This document shows positions 12,501 to 26,100 of a stretch of 64,000 nt of DNA, in pieces. The DNA is from Augochlora pura. Lineage: Eukaryota > Arthropoda > Insecta > Hymenoptera > Halictidae. The number at the start of each line of letters is the position of its first letter. Positions within the stretch are counted from its first letter, which is position 1. The stretch is taken from the NCBI RefSeq assembly GCF_028453695.1, contig NC_135782.1, forward strand, positions 3,534,001 through 3,598,000, read 5' to 3'. Position numbers and translations under genes: made by a program. A model generated the notes under the pieces. The model searched no databases. It was not told the DNA's origin and saw only the letters and a list, made by a program, of their open reading frames with translations.

Positions 12501-15500
12501 TGTACTAAATTCGACAAGCCCTATTTTCCGTCGATTATCACTTTTACCGTTTTAATCGTGTTAGATCGAAACGATCGTTTCTTAGTATCGCTATGCAGCA
12601 TCCCCCTCGTAATTTCGCGACGTGCCGTTCGATGACGTACGTATAGTAAAGCTATTGAATATTGAATATTGAGTTACCCTCTGTATCTGGGGATTAAATC
12701 CCTGACACTTTGGTGTGAACAAGCGACACAGCCACCAGATACTATTGACATGTCTAACCCAAATCTGTACATAGAATGTTTCATCGCTTGCGAGACACGG
12801 AAACGATAAAGTGGATATTCACGTCCCACACACTACCGGCCGAAAACTACAAAATTACTACGCTTGGAAATGAATTAGTTCTCCGATCATAAACTTCTGA
12901 AATAATAGCTTCAATCTCGAAAAAATATCAAAAAGCTAAATAAAATAATAATTTGCTAGATATTCTTATCTACTTTGGAAATTTTAATTATAGAAAAATA
13001 TTTGTCATTCCTTTTATCCAACTTTAGGATAAAAATTGCTATAATTATCACGTGTCATGGTGCTCTATAAATTCTCTTATATCTATATATGATCCTCACC
13101 GATGGTACTTCGTTGTTCTATTATTTATACATTTAATAATTTGTTAATAATCCAGAACATCACTTACCACGCTATGTGAAACGTCGTCGTCAACGCCGCG
13201 ACAGTAATTCACAATTAGTATCGCCGGAAGTATGCACCAAAAATATGCTCGATATTACAACAAACTCTTCGATTCAGTTGCATCGTTTAGACTCCGTTAA
13301 CTAACATATTACAAATCGCAATGTCCACCGAAAGAATTACCGGAACCAGCATAAAATAAACTCTAATTTCCTCGACAACAATTTCCATATAAATAAATAT
13401 ATAAATGACGATAAAATCCGCGCCCGAATTCGATCGCAGCTTTTATTTCACGGTGACTGTTGCAGATTTTTATTGCCGCTACGAAATTCATAAAAAAAAA
13501 AACCCCGGGAATTAATTTGCAACGGAGCTGCTTCGAAATTATATATAAAGCTGCAACGGAGAGAGAGGGCAGCCCGTTTTTTTTTTTTTCAAAAAGAGTG
13601 GCCGTGTTTTTAGACATCGATCGGAGCTGGGTGAAACGCTAGTTTAAATCGCGGGCAGCAGTATTTGGTTTCGCGTCGTGCACGCGCGCTTTTGCGAAAC
13701 AGAAAAACACCGTGCACGCGCGTTTTTCGGAAAAGTTATACTCCTCGAAAATTGAAATATTCTTGCTCGCCCGAGAAAATTGCGAGCCGGGAATTTGTTT
13801 CTATCGCATCGTGAACTGTCGGAGAAACTTTATTTGTTAGTACTCGCTTTGCTTCCTTTCTCGTCGGCCGTCGTCTTGAACAATAACACAGTTAACCCTT
13901 TTACACCACGACTCTTTTCATGCCGCGTTGACCAGCGCTGATTTGTTCTTAATATTTCCCCTGACAGTACCAAACAATTTTCCTTTCTTTTGACATTTTC
14001 ACCTACTTTTCAACTTTGATAACAGAAGAATTAAATTTGATTTCGTTTTAAAAGAAATGGATGATTTATTGATTTGGTAGCGTAGAACGTAGAAAGCAAG
14101 CAAAGCGGCGGGCGTGGGGGGTTACAAACACAGATATATATATGCTGTACAAGGTTAGTAGAAATTTGATAAGTTTATTACCACTGAACGGACATACAAA
14201 GGAACAGGTTTTCGTGTGTGTGTTTAGTTTTTGTTAGTTTTGTTAGACCTAGCGGCACCGTCGAGAGAGCTCCGCGAGAATTCTTGCGACGCCACCTACG
14301 CGCCGCACGGTTTCTAAATAACGCGTGAGCCTTTATGAACATACTATAGTACTAGCCTAGAGGATACTCTATGTAAACCCTCGGAATCGTTTTAGACCGC
14401 CACATGTGACGCGATCCACGACAAACTTCGTCGATCGTCTAACGTTAACATTGCTTCATTGTATTCGTTGCTCTCGATCTCTATGACTCCGTTCATAGGC
14501 GACAGAGTTTGTTCACGCTGTAAAATAATCCTCGAGAAACGTCGCTTGGTCCGCTAGAAAGTTCTTTCATTTTTATTAATTTTATATATATCTCTTTCTT
14601 TTCTAGTTCGAGTAAAATGGCTCAGGGAAGTTACAGACAAGAATATTAAAAATTATTAAGGAAAGAATAAAAATTTCTATTTCATTTATTAGAAACAATT
14701 ACTGCTGGTATCCTTTCAAAATAATAATTTCCTAAAGAATTTATATATAAATATTTAATAGAAATAATTGATGCATTTCGATGCATTTAAAATTAAAACT
14801 TACCCTAAAGATTAAAGCTAAAAATCTCAGTAAAATCAGAAAACAATTTTATTTTCTACGGTTAATAAAGATAAACTATATTTTGCCAACAGAATCTCTG
14901 ACAAGATATCCACCACCTGAAACCTCGGAAAAACGCAGAACTTTCCAGGAGCAGCGATTATTCTCTACAAAGAAACCCGACATCGTGAATCAGCTGTAAT
15001 AAATATCAAAATCCATTGCAAGAAAAAAGAAATATTATAATTTGAGAGGTCGATCTCTGTACCGATGAAGCAGCGAGCATACGTGTGGTCATCGACGAGC
15101 TGGAAACGTGTACGAGTTAGGCGCGATCAACCATGATTTCGACAATATCCGATGCAGTTGGCCGACGGCGAACGAAATGTTGCCGTGCAAAAGCACCGGG
15201 CAAAAGTTGTTCGCCGCCCATGGTTTATATTTTGTTCTCATTCGGCCGATTAGTAACGCAGAATATAAGGCGGCCTGTACGGCGTGCGCTCTGTGAACCC
15301 ACCTTTGCAGTGGCCGAACGCCTGCGTGACCACGTCCGCCTGGTGGCGGCAAGCGTAGAGCCTTAGCTCGCATTCGTTGTCGTATGTCTGGCCGTCGGTG
15401 CCGCAAACCGGGACCAACGGTATGTCCGATGGACAGGACGACAGACATTCGCAGTGCGGGCCACCGATCTCCGAGCAGTGGGCGCCGGAATAGCATTCCA

Positions 15501-17516
15501 GCTTGTTGCAGGACGTCGGTATCGGCGGTATCGTGTCCGCTGCAAGCAGACGCGACCATTAACGCCGGAATGCCGTGTGTGTGTGCGCGCGTCATCGATT
15601 ACGGATCGGACCGGGGAATACTTTGACGAGGCATCGATCACGCCTGCCGGGAAATAATCGCGACGGGGCGAGATTTGTTATTTAGGCAATATAAAATTTA
15701 TTAGGTGAAATCGAATTTTCAGGGGTGAAATGTGGCGAATGTAGTATTTAATGTCTTGGAATATTAGAAAACTATGTGTAGGAAGGTAAAGAAAGAGTGT
15801 TAAGTTGTCGAAAATTGCCAGATTTTTATCGAATTTTAAAATATATAATTTTTATATATTTATAATATATAATATAATTATAATTGAAGTCAGATTAAGA
15901 GGGGTTGCGTGAGACAGTAATTGTAATTTTTCGGTTAGAATAAAAAGGTCGAGGAAGAATAATTATACATTTATAATTGCTTATATACAATTGTAAATGG
16001 TATGACAATTTATAATATACAATTATAAATGTGTCATTATTTTTCTCGATTTTTCAATTTTTTATTCCAACAGAAATTCAATCATCTATCACTCTATTCT
16101 ATTTTTTCACAACTTTGTTAATAACTTCTATGACTTCAAATAATTTAAACTACTTTCTAAAGCCTCGATAAAAATATTGAAATTTACTCTGTAATTCTAA
16201 GAATTTTTGTTAATTTTTCATTTTTCGAAGCCTGAGGGTAGATCAACCCCTCTCTTTAAATTTTTCTTAATTGTACACTGTTTTATCTCGTCTCTGTAAA
16301 TGCGCGCATGTCAATTTGTTCGTTATAATTAACGAAACGAAATTCTCCGAGATGGTTTCAGAGAGCGTGAATTATTATTCATAAATGAGTTGCACTCCCT
16401 TCGCAGCGTACAATACCTGCGTAACAACCGGTCGGCGTTAATATACTGTTGTGATCAGCGCACATTGTGCACTTGTGGCCGCGTATATCCGGTTTGCACA
16501 TGCAGACGCCCAACATCTGCTCGCAGTCCTCCCTGACGGAGCCGAACAGCGAACAGCCGCACGCTGAAGCAACAGACAACAAGCTTTAATGAAGTTTGTT
16601 TAATAAAAAATTGGATCACATGAGACAAAGTCATATTCAGTATTTTTCTAATCAAATTTTTTATTTTGTTCGCCTTCAATTTTCGATAATTTTATAATGG
16701 ATTTTAGTAGTGAATCGAATTCTAACAAATTAATTTAATTTTAAAAAATTTATTCACCTTACCAAAAACAGTGAATTAAAATTAAAAAAATTTATTAACC
16801 TTACCAAACGGTGAATTAAATTTTAAAGATTATATTTGTTTTACAAAAGAGTGAATTTAATTAGAAAAAAAAGGAACGACGAATTTCATTTCTAAACGAA
16901 AAAAGAAAAAAGCATTTTGACTTCGATCTGCACGATATAAAACCTCGATAAAAACGCACAATACAACAAACAATTTAACAATCTATAACAAAGAAAAACA
17001 GTGTTAAATCCTTCGAATAAGTCCGTTACACATGTACATATAATACAGTCACGTGTTAAGCTGGTATATTTAAGTATGTTTAAGCTGCGCGTAAGGCGCA
17101 TGTTTCCGAGTTGCACAGAAGTTCTTACGTATGCATCCTTGATTGCCCTCGCTGATCTTGAGCAGCCCCCAATAGCCCGGCATGCAGCTGTTGCATTTCA
17201 GGCCGCCGACGCCGGGTTTGCACTCGCATTGGCCGGTCTCCGGGTTGCAGGTGTCGGATACGCTGCCCAACCTGTTGCAGTTGCACAAACTTGGGCAACC
17301 GGCGCCGTTCGGTCCGCGCGCGGCCGTCTTCCCGTCCGGGCAGCAACCGTGCCACGAGTCCGAGCATTTCACCACTTGGGTTTCTTGAGCTGGGGCCCAG
17401 AATTAACGTTTACGTTTCTATATTATTATTATATTGATATCAGTCTATTAGCTTAGCATTCTAATATCTAAAAGCATCTCATTATCTTCAAAGCATTAAA
17501 CGTATTATTACTATTA

Positions 17517-17562
<46 letters not shown>

Positions 17563-20500
17563 TTATATTATTATTTTATATATACTACATGATATTATAG
17601 TTATATTAACATCGATCTATTAGCTCATCGTTCTAATGATTAAAAACGTGTCGATTTGCCGAATTATTAGATGCGAGAACTTTGGCGTCACTCTGTTGAT
17701 TTATCATCTCGATCATCGAGCCGCTCGCTAAATTGTCATAATTACGGCACGGCCGGGTCGCTTCGACCGGTTTAAATGTAACATGAACGAGAAACGGAAT
17801 CAAACGTGGCGCGCCTGATTAATATCAACATGTTTATGGATATACAGTGGAACAGGTGTTATTGGTACCCCGCGAACGACCGCGCAAAATTCAATTTACA
17901 TATAAGCAGTTTGCGTACGATCGATCCCGCAAGAAAATTTATGTTTTATCGCGGCGCATGATGGACCGATTAAATGATTATGCAATAACGTGCGGAATTT
18001 TCCGCGAGCCGTGTTTTTCGGGATACTCCATTGTTATACGTGTTATACGTGGAATATACATAGAGAGATTTATGCGTAAATAATATGCAAGATTCGGAGG
18101 GAAAAACAAAGTCATAGATTTCTAGATATAGATTTGAAGATTTTGGATAGATTTTCTGGATTTAGATCTTTGCATTTGGATTTTTTGATTTTTCATAGAT
18201 TTATAGATTTAGTTTTCTAGATTTAGATCTTTAGATTTAGATTTCTACATTTAGATCTCCAGATTTAGGTCTCCAGATTTGGACTTTTAAATTTTAGATG
18301 GATCTCTAGATTTAAATGTTTAGATTTAGATTTTTAAATTTGGACTTTTAAATTTTAGATGGATCTCTAGATTTAGATTTTTAGATTTAGATCTTTAGAT
18401 TTAGATTTCTCGATTTAGATTTCTAGATTTAGATTTCTACATTTAGATCTCCAGATTCAGATCTTTAGATTTTTAGATCCTCAATTAATTTTGTTTTTCT
18501 TCAACCTTTTGAAAACGTAGAGTTATAAATGAAACAATTCAGTGGAAACCGACCTTTTCTGCAGCATCGAGCGATTCGCGTGGTTTGGTGGCAGTAGCTG
18601 TTACTTGGGCAGTCTCTTCGTTCCGGTCCGTTTCCGCAATCGTATTCTTTACCTTCTTCGTCCGCAATCGGGGGGTCGCCATTACAGGGCTTCACTTCCA
18701 TGCCTGTATCAGAAGATGGAAGTTTTTCAAATGTACTTTATACGTTTCACGCGCATCTACAATCTACGCTATTAATGATCTAGAATAAATATTTATTGAG
18801 CGATCTAAAATAAATATTTAAAAATGTCAAATGAAGGTCCGAGTATCTAAAATGAATATCTGAATATTTGAAATAAATATTTAAATAGCTGAATATCAAA
18901 AATAGACATCTAAATACTTGAAATAAAATCTAGAAGTCTCAAATAAATATCTAAATATCTAAAATAAATATTTAGATATCTGAATATCAAAAATAAGTAT
19001 CTAAATACTTGAAATAAAATCTAAAAGTCTGAAATAAATATCTAAATATCCAAAATAAATATTTAAATATCCAAATACCAAAAGATAAGCATAAAAACAC
19101 CTAAAACAATCTGAAAAATTCTAAAATAACCAAACCACCATCTAAAATAAATACAACAAAGGAGGATCGGGTGAAAAAGCCCAGAAAGCATCGCAACAGC
19201 ACGCTCGCGGTAAGGGGTGAGCCACTCATGAAGCCATTAGCCGAGGACGCGGACCGCCGGTACGGGAGAGTGGTGGGTGGGACACGGTATGAAACAATTA
19301 AGCCGGTTTGAAAGTAAGTTCGCCACGGTCGAAGCAATTAGGCGGAGTGCGAGAATCGACGGTAAGTTTGGCGCGGCGGCGAACCTTGGCAAAGGTCGAG
19401 GGGTCTAGGTCTTAGATCCTGCTGCCTTTGGCAAGCCTCCATCTTCATGGCGCACAGGGACGGGTAGATCCTTAGGTCGCTGCCGCAGACCGGTCGCATG
19501 TTTTCGGGCGAGATCGAGGCGCAGTCGAACTTGCAGCTGCACCTGGGATAGTTGTCCGGGCCAAGCTCGCAGGTAGCGTCGAAGTCGCAGTTGATGTTCT
19601 TGCAGTCCTCGCGGCCCTGCGTGTTCGTCACGTCGACCGCGGTGGTTGCCAATCGAATCACCGCCGGCGTCGACATCGTCGCTGTTAAGGAAACGGTAAC
19701 GGGAACGGTGGAGCGGTTAGCATTTGTTAGTTAAGCTTCGTTGGTTTGCTATGGGGTGGTTCTAAGTTATTATTTGACAAATTTCTTTGAATTTTTATAT
19801 TAGCTTGTGTCAGGTTAAGCACAAGTTTGTAAGATGGTTCAGTCGTTCACCTTCACCAAATTATTGTTCAACCCTTTGCGGTCGTTTTAAATTTATTTAT
19901 AGGCGGTAAGCTAGTCGGAATTAATTTTCATTGAATATTATTACATGATATAAAATATCGAGAAGGGAAACATAATTTATTAATTCTTTAATCTAAAAAT
20001 TAATCTGAAAATTAATTCTTCAATGTAAAAATAAAAAAGGCAAATAAATAGCTTCGATGACTGAAACTGCGACCTCAAAGGGTTAATTCCCCAGTATAGC
20101 ATCGAGTCAGTCTTAGTAGCAGAATATTTTGTTAGAGAATTTTCAGCTGTTATTTTTCTATGAAATATCGACGTCGCGGCGAAACTTTCGCCACGAGTTT
20201 ATCGTAAGACAGTCGTAGGTGGATCACGGAAGGTGGTTGTTCGTTGTAAAACGTTGTAGTAAACGTACTCAGTGCTGCCACAGCAAATCGGTCGCCGCAG
20301 TCGCCGTAAAATATCACGTGCAAGACCGGCAATTTCGGATCCCTGCCGCAGGCCGCCTTCTGCAGCTCGCACTCCGAGGGGTAGTTCTTCCCGTCGCTGC
20401 CGCACACCGGCTTCTCGGTGGTCTCCGGGCATTCTTCCGGGCACACGCACACGCCCGCCATGCAGTGCGCCCCGTATTCGCACTCGACGCGGGCGCACAG

Positions 20501-23146
20501 CTCTGAAAAAGAATACCGTTTTGTCCCTTTGTTACCGTCGCCGGGATACAATACGGTCGAATCAGCCCGTCGTCGGAATTCTCTGTTGCGCAAATACTAA
20601 CCCCCTCCCTCTAGCGAGAAAATATTCGAACGCTTCTTTAAAATGCCGTTTCGGAGGACTGTGATTGAATTATCCGGTGGCTTTTTTTCAGTGGTAAAGA
20701 ATTTTAGAAGATTTTCTTCTGTTTGAATTTATTTGTAATAGGGGGTTGGTAATACCCTTGCAGGAAAATGTACGCGTTTTTAAAATGCAATGTTTCTTTG
20801 GAAGACTGTACTTAAATGATTTCGAGTCTCTTTTTAATGTTAAAGAATGTTCGAGAATGTTAATTTTCTTCTGGAAATTTATTAACAACGATGTATTGAT
20901 TAACGTGGCTATTAAATAAGAGTTAGTGTAAGGGGTTCGTTGAGCTATTGAGCTTTGATATAATAGCATATAATATTGTACTTTATAAAAATAGTATATC
21001 AGGTACTATAATATACCAAAATGACATAAAAGGTGCTATAACATACTAGCACATGATATAAAAATGCAAACTAAATAGCACAAAAAATAGTATACAATAT
21101 CAAGTTGACATAAATTAAATGACTGTTTTATTCTGCAAAATCATCGAGAAACAGTGTATCTTAACAGCGAGTATCGTCGAGAATCATTGAAAGTAAGAAT
21201 TCATAAAGGACCCCGGCTGGCTCGTGTATAGTTTAGACGCATCGATGCATAGTTTAGACGACTTACCGCAATCTCCTATGTAGCTGACGGAGATCTGGGT
21301 CTGAGATTTACATGAGGCCACCTTCATTGAACATTCATTGGCGTAGGTTTTCCCGTCTGAGCCGCATACCTTCTCCGCTTCCGCCGGTTCTTTCCCCTGC
21401 AGCAAAACAGGGAGCCGCGGGATTAATGCCTCGAGAAACGTTTAAATAAACATACGACTAAACGTACGACCGCCGCATCTCGTGAACGTTAAACAATAAT
21501 TCTACGAGCGTGAAACAATAATTCCCCAAACATGGAACAATAATTCTCTGAACATGGAACAATAATTCTCTAAACATGGAACAATAATTCTGCTAACAAC
21601 AATTTTACAAATATAGATCCCGCCTTTTTATTGTTTATCGAAACGAAAGAATTCCCAAATCATTTTTGTAGCGCTCCTCATCGCCTTGATTTTATTCAAC
21701 CCTTTCGCGACATATTTTTTTTCGAAAAACAAACAACGCGATGTTTGCGATCGGAGCGTTCGCGTAAAAGAAAACAAGTGGAAAAACGGGGAGCGTCACG
21801 CGTTTCGCACTTGTTGCGCAGCCGGTCACGTCCGCGCTTGGACCCCCGTCGCTCCGACGTACACACACGGCTGCCGCCCGCGCCCGGCCCGGCCGAGAAA
21901 ATAATACGGGCGGAAGAGGGCGAAACTTAATTAGCCCGGCCGCGATACACGGCTCCCGGGTCTTTGTTTGCTTATTACACGCGTTTCACGCACGCGTTCG
22001 CAGCGCGCGAAGCGCCGTTCCGGCCGCGAGCGTTCTCGCTGGCCGTGTAACGAGGCAGCCGCGCGTCCGCTCGCGCGAACCCGCGCGTTTCGCCAATATT
22101 CCCTGTAACGACCAGAGATCCCCCCGGTCGAATGTAATTGGAATTCGAGGCTGAGCTATTTGCGGCCTCGCTGTCTCGCCGAATTGAAGATAACGGGCTC
22201 TGTGCTGCAGCGCTAAAGCGCGCTTCGATCGGCTGTACATACAGGCCCGAGCAAACGCTGTTCGCCACTCTATTAATTATTTTTCGGGAAGCAACCCTTT
22301 AATTGCTTATGAGGCTCGGAAGTGCTGTTAACCTAACTTCGTATCTGAATTTAATAAATAATTCGCTCGACAATTTGAATTGTTTCAGTATGAAAATGCA
22401 TCCTAATTGTGTAACAAATATATACATAGTTGTTCCAATCGTTCAGCCAGTTTGGACAACAAATAAATCGGATCGAAAAAATCTGTTCGAAGTGAAAAGC
22501 GAAAGATAGTATCCGTAGCCGGGAGAAGTGATTGTAGCGAGGAATCGAAGAAGGAGCATCCCGCCGTGAGTAATTTTAATTACTTCTCACTCGGGTGGCT
22601 CGCGCGCGTCTTTTCTCTCCGCCCCGTAATTCCGAAGACAATTACGCCGGTCTATGGGGGTGGTCGAGGCGGGGGTGGCGGGGAGGAGGAAACTATAAGG
22701 GCGGCTGGGACGGTGCCGATATTCCTCGTTTGCAGTTCAAACAATGCCCCCCCTAAACCCCTCTGCCGACTCCTCTTTCTCACCGCGCGCGCCTCCGCGA
22801 TTCGGTACTTTTCGATCCTCTCTCGTCTTTGCTCGGCGATCCCCTTCCCCCCTTTTGCTCGGCGATCCCCTTCCCCCCTTTTGCTCGGTGATCCCCTTCC
22901 CCCCTTTTGCTTGGAGATCCCTTCCCCCTTTGCTAGGGAATCCAGCCCCTTTCGCTCTGTTCCCTTGGAACGCTGACGCGTCAAATTCGCCGGAACATTG
23001 TGCGTCCATGCGAGAAAGATGTAATTTCGCGTTTAAGATGGGAACGCGAGCGACAACCGGCGATCTTATATACCGTGAATTACGCTGATGCATCGCAATC
23101 AGCCGGCAACATTTCCCGGGGCGACCCACCCTTCGTCCCTCCCTCC

Positions 23147-23186
<40 letters not shown>

Positions 23187-26100
23187 GCGAGCGCCTCGTT
23201 GTCGTCACGAGAGAGCGAACGGAGGCAATGTCAATCTGACTGCGCGCAAAGTGTAGATCTGTGGTCAGGCCGAAGTCGGCGGTAAATTGCGTTCCGCGGC
23301 GCTCGCGAAATGTCATGGCGGGCCTTGCGAACGTGGCTGGAGAAATTGCCGGGTCCATTATATCTCGACGCGTCGTGCCATTAATACTCGCGCGGCGCAA
23401 CCAGCGACGAGAGTTTCGCCGAAAATCCCGTGGGCGGAAAAGGGGTGCGTCTATTCTTATAAACATTTGGTATAACAGATATGTTCGTCAATTTTAAGAA
23501 ATATATAAGCTTAGATCAATTTAATATTATCCCCAGAACTACTCCGCAGGGTTGCATCAACCCCTTAACATTTTTAAATAATCTCTAAACGTCTAAATAA
23601 ATACCAAAACCCCTGTCCATGGTACTTAATATTTTAAATTACGAAAATAATAAATATTTCCACCCCAACCCTTCACTGTCCCTTACACCAAAAAAAAAAA
23701 TACAGAAAAGAATTCGTTCCAACGTTATCTTCTCCACGGTGCTTAATATATCAAATTTTAAAAATAATAAACAATATTCCCACCCTTACGAAGATTAAGG
23801 GTTATTATCATTTCTTTTAAAAACCAAAAAGAGATCGTCGCACGGTTAAAAATCGTCCCAGAGATTTCAGCGGATCGCTGTCTCGAACTTAGTCCGAACA
23901 CGATCGTCGCTTCCGTCACCCTGACCAAGCAATTCCGCGGGATCCGGGCCAAGATGGCGGCTCACGGAATTGCGAAAGGGTTAATACCGCTAAGGGTCGG
24001 GTGGCACGGGGATCGTAGACGGTGTCGACGACGGTCGGTCTCGAGGAGCAGATCGTAGCCGAACAAGCGGCGTAGAGAGGACCGCGCGCGCGTCCCTTAA
24101 TGTCGGTCCTTCCCCCCCCCCCCCCCCCCCTGGTGTGCATCCGGCAGAGACGATAGCACGTGCTGCCGCGGACGGTCGTTCCGGTTGATGGTTCCGCGTC
24201 GGCCTGTCCCATAACCGTCCTGTAACGTCCTCTCGTCGCCGTTGAATTTTGGATGGCTCCGAGGGCCGCGTCGCCTTGGCCACGTCCGACCACTTTTCCG
24301 TTCCTCCTTAGAAAAAGGAGCATGCACCGAGGAGGTGGAGGAGAGAGGGAGAGGAAGAGGAGACGGCAGTTACCCGAACGACCGGCAACGCGGCGACACC
24401 GACGGCCGCGACGACGTCTCTACGATTGGAGGATGGAGGACGACGACGGAGGGGGGGGGGGGGGGGGGCGGGGGGGGGGGGGGGGGGGGCGACGACGACG
24501 ACGGCGAGGGGAATTGTTCGTGGTTTTGTCAGCAGGACGTTCCACGAATCCGTGAATTTCTGAAGCGGCGCGTGTCCCCAAGCCGGACTTCGACGAACTC
24601 TCCCCGCCTGGATAACGATATCTCCAGGACCTGGGGGTGGGGGTGGGGCCCCCTGACGTGCTCTCCATTCCCAACGAATATTTGTGCTCGGGGAAATTTT
24701 ATTCCGACGGAACCCGGCGGAACCGTCGCGGATTACACGCGATAAGACCGCCCCCGGTTTCCTTTTTTTTTTCTTTCTCTTTTTCGCTCTTCCTCTTCTT
24801 ATTTTCCTTCTTTAACTTCCGCCCGAGGAAGCTACGAATTTCCAGGCGCCCCTGGGACTCGTGGGGGTAGTTTCCCGCGTAGCGCCGTCTCCCTCTCTCT
24901 CTCTCTCTCGCTCTCGCTATAATCTGCCGGGTCTGAACGATGAGCCGCTATCTCTCGATTTTTAATGTTTTCCTTTCGACGATTGAGGATTCAGCGAGCC
25001 ACGGGTCAGGTAAATATAATTTTCTGCGTTGGCTTGCTTCGGTATTGATGGCGGGGACTGTCGTGAATGGGGCTCGGATTGAATGGGGATGTTTTAGCAT
25101 CTCGTAGTTTCACCTCTTATATTTTTTTTAGGCGAATATTACTGTAAAACGTGGGATAGAATGGGAAAAGAAAATTCTATCGATGAAGAAATTAATAATT
25201 ATTTAATCTTATTGATAGTATAATTTTATTAAATTTAGTCCAATAAAATAGGGAGTGTCATCGATAAAGGAATTAATTTTATTTTTGTCGATAATATAAT
25301 TTTGTTAAATTTAGTTCAATGATATAGGACGTTTTATGATCGATGGATAAAATAAAAATAGCTCGAATGGTTAATCTCTTATTAATTAGTAGGCATACAT
25401 TCGTGTTTGACAGAGGCATCAATCAAAAAGCAAAGAAACGTTAAATAATGACTGTTAATTACGTTATAACGTCCAGCTCGATCTAATCTATGACCACTCC
25501 TTTTACTTAATCATTCTGATAGTACCCATGGCCATGTTTTACGGTGTACATATATATAGGGTGTATGGAAAATTAGAGAACATGATGTAGGACTGAAGTG
25601 TTTAATAAAAATTTGATTTATCGTAGGACAGAGTGGTGGAGAAATTTAATTCAGATAAATATAGCGAGCCTACTGATTTGCGAGAGCAAGTAGAAAAATA
25701 GCAGCACAGATTCTATATCCTATGTAAAGATAGTCCATTTACGATAAAACTAGGTGAAATGACATAACCTCGCACGAACGCTTTTCAACCCGGACTTATT
25801 TTTGCGTGAGCAATCACCCTGGTCTCGCCTTCCACCGCGATTTCGGATACACCGTGTATACGTACAGGGAGGGGGGAGGGGGGAGACAGCTCATCCATCA
25901 TCGTATGAATATTTTACTTTAGTTTAGCTAACGACGACGGGAGGGTTTAACGCAAAGATTGGGCGTGAGAACGTGTAGACTGATATCTTTCATGATTCAT
26001 TATGTTTGACGCTGGTAATTTCCCCTCTTACACACTTTCCAACGTAGATCGGTTATTCTTCGAAACAAGTATATCCTCCTGCGCGATGTTTTCTCTCTTC

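Larger units (their letters stand above)
2904..15302 (-). other. agrin large intron (12.4 kb), repeat-rich
   Basis: This is the longest agrin intron in the window. It contains CT/GA microsatellites (3968-3991, 4356-4402, 6464-6503), a GAA tract (8199-8225), a 28-bp array at 4826-4940, a 20-bp array at 9037-9276 and a 28-bp array at 12357-12462. A GC-rich stretch lies near 8.3-8.7 kb. Open frames in the GC-rich parts (for example 6327-6957 and 8015-8699) overlap on both strands, are of low complexity and match no family. No SEA-domain exon was recognised here. Confidence 0.65.
17390..18553 (-). other. agrin intron with ATT microsatellite and TTTAGAT repeats
   Basis: Intron of 1164 bases. It contains an ATT trinucleotide tract near 17510-17560 and a degenerate TTTAGAT array at 18115-18480. 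The plus-strand open frame at 17847-18083 matches nothing known. Confidence 0.7.

Noticed and set aside
15089..15641. Minus-strand open frames of 168 and 92 codons over the last FS exon
   Set aside because: Both are shadows in other frames. The real frame gives a complete follistatin/Kazal domain between good splice sites.
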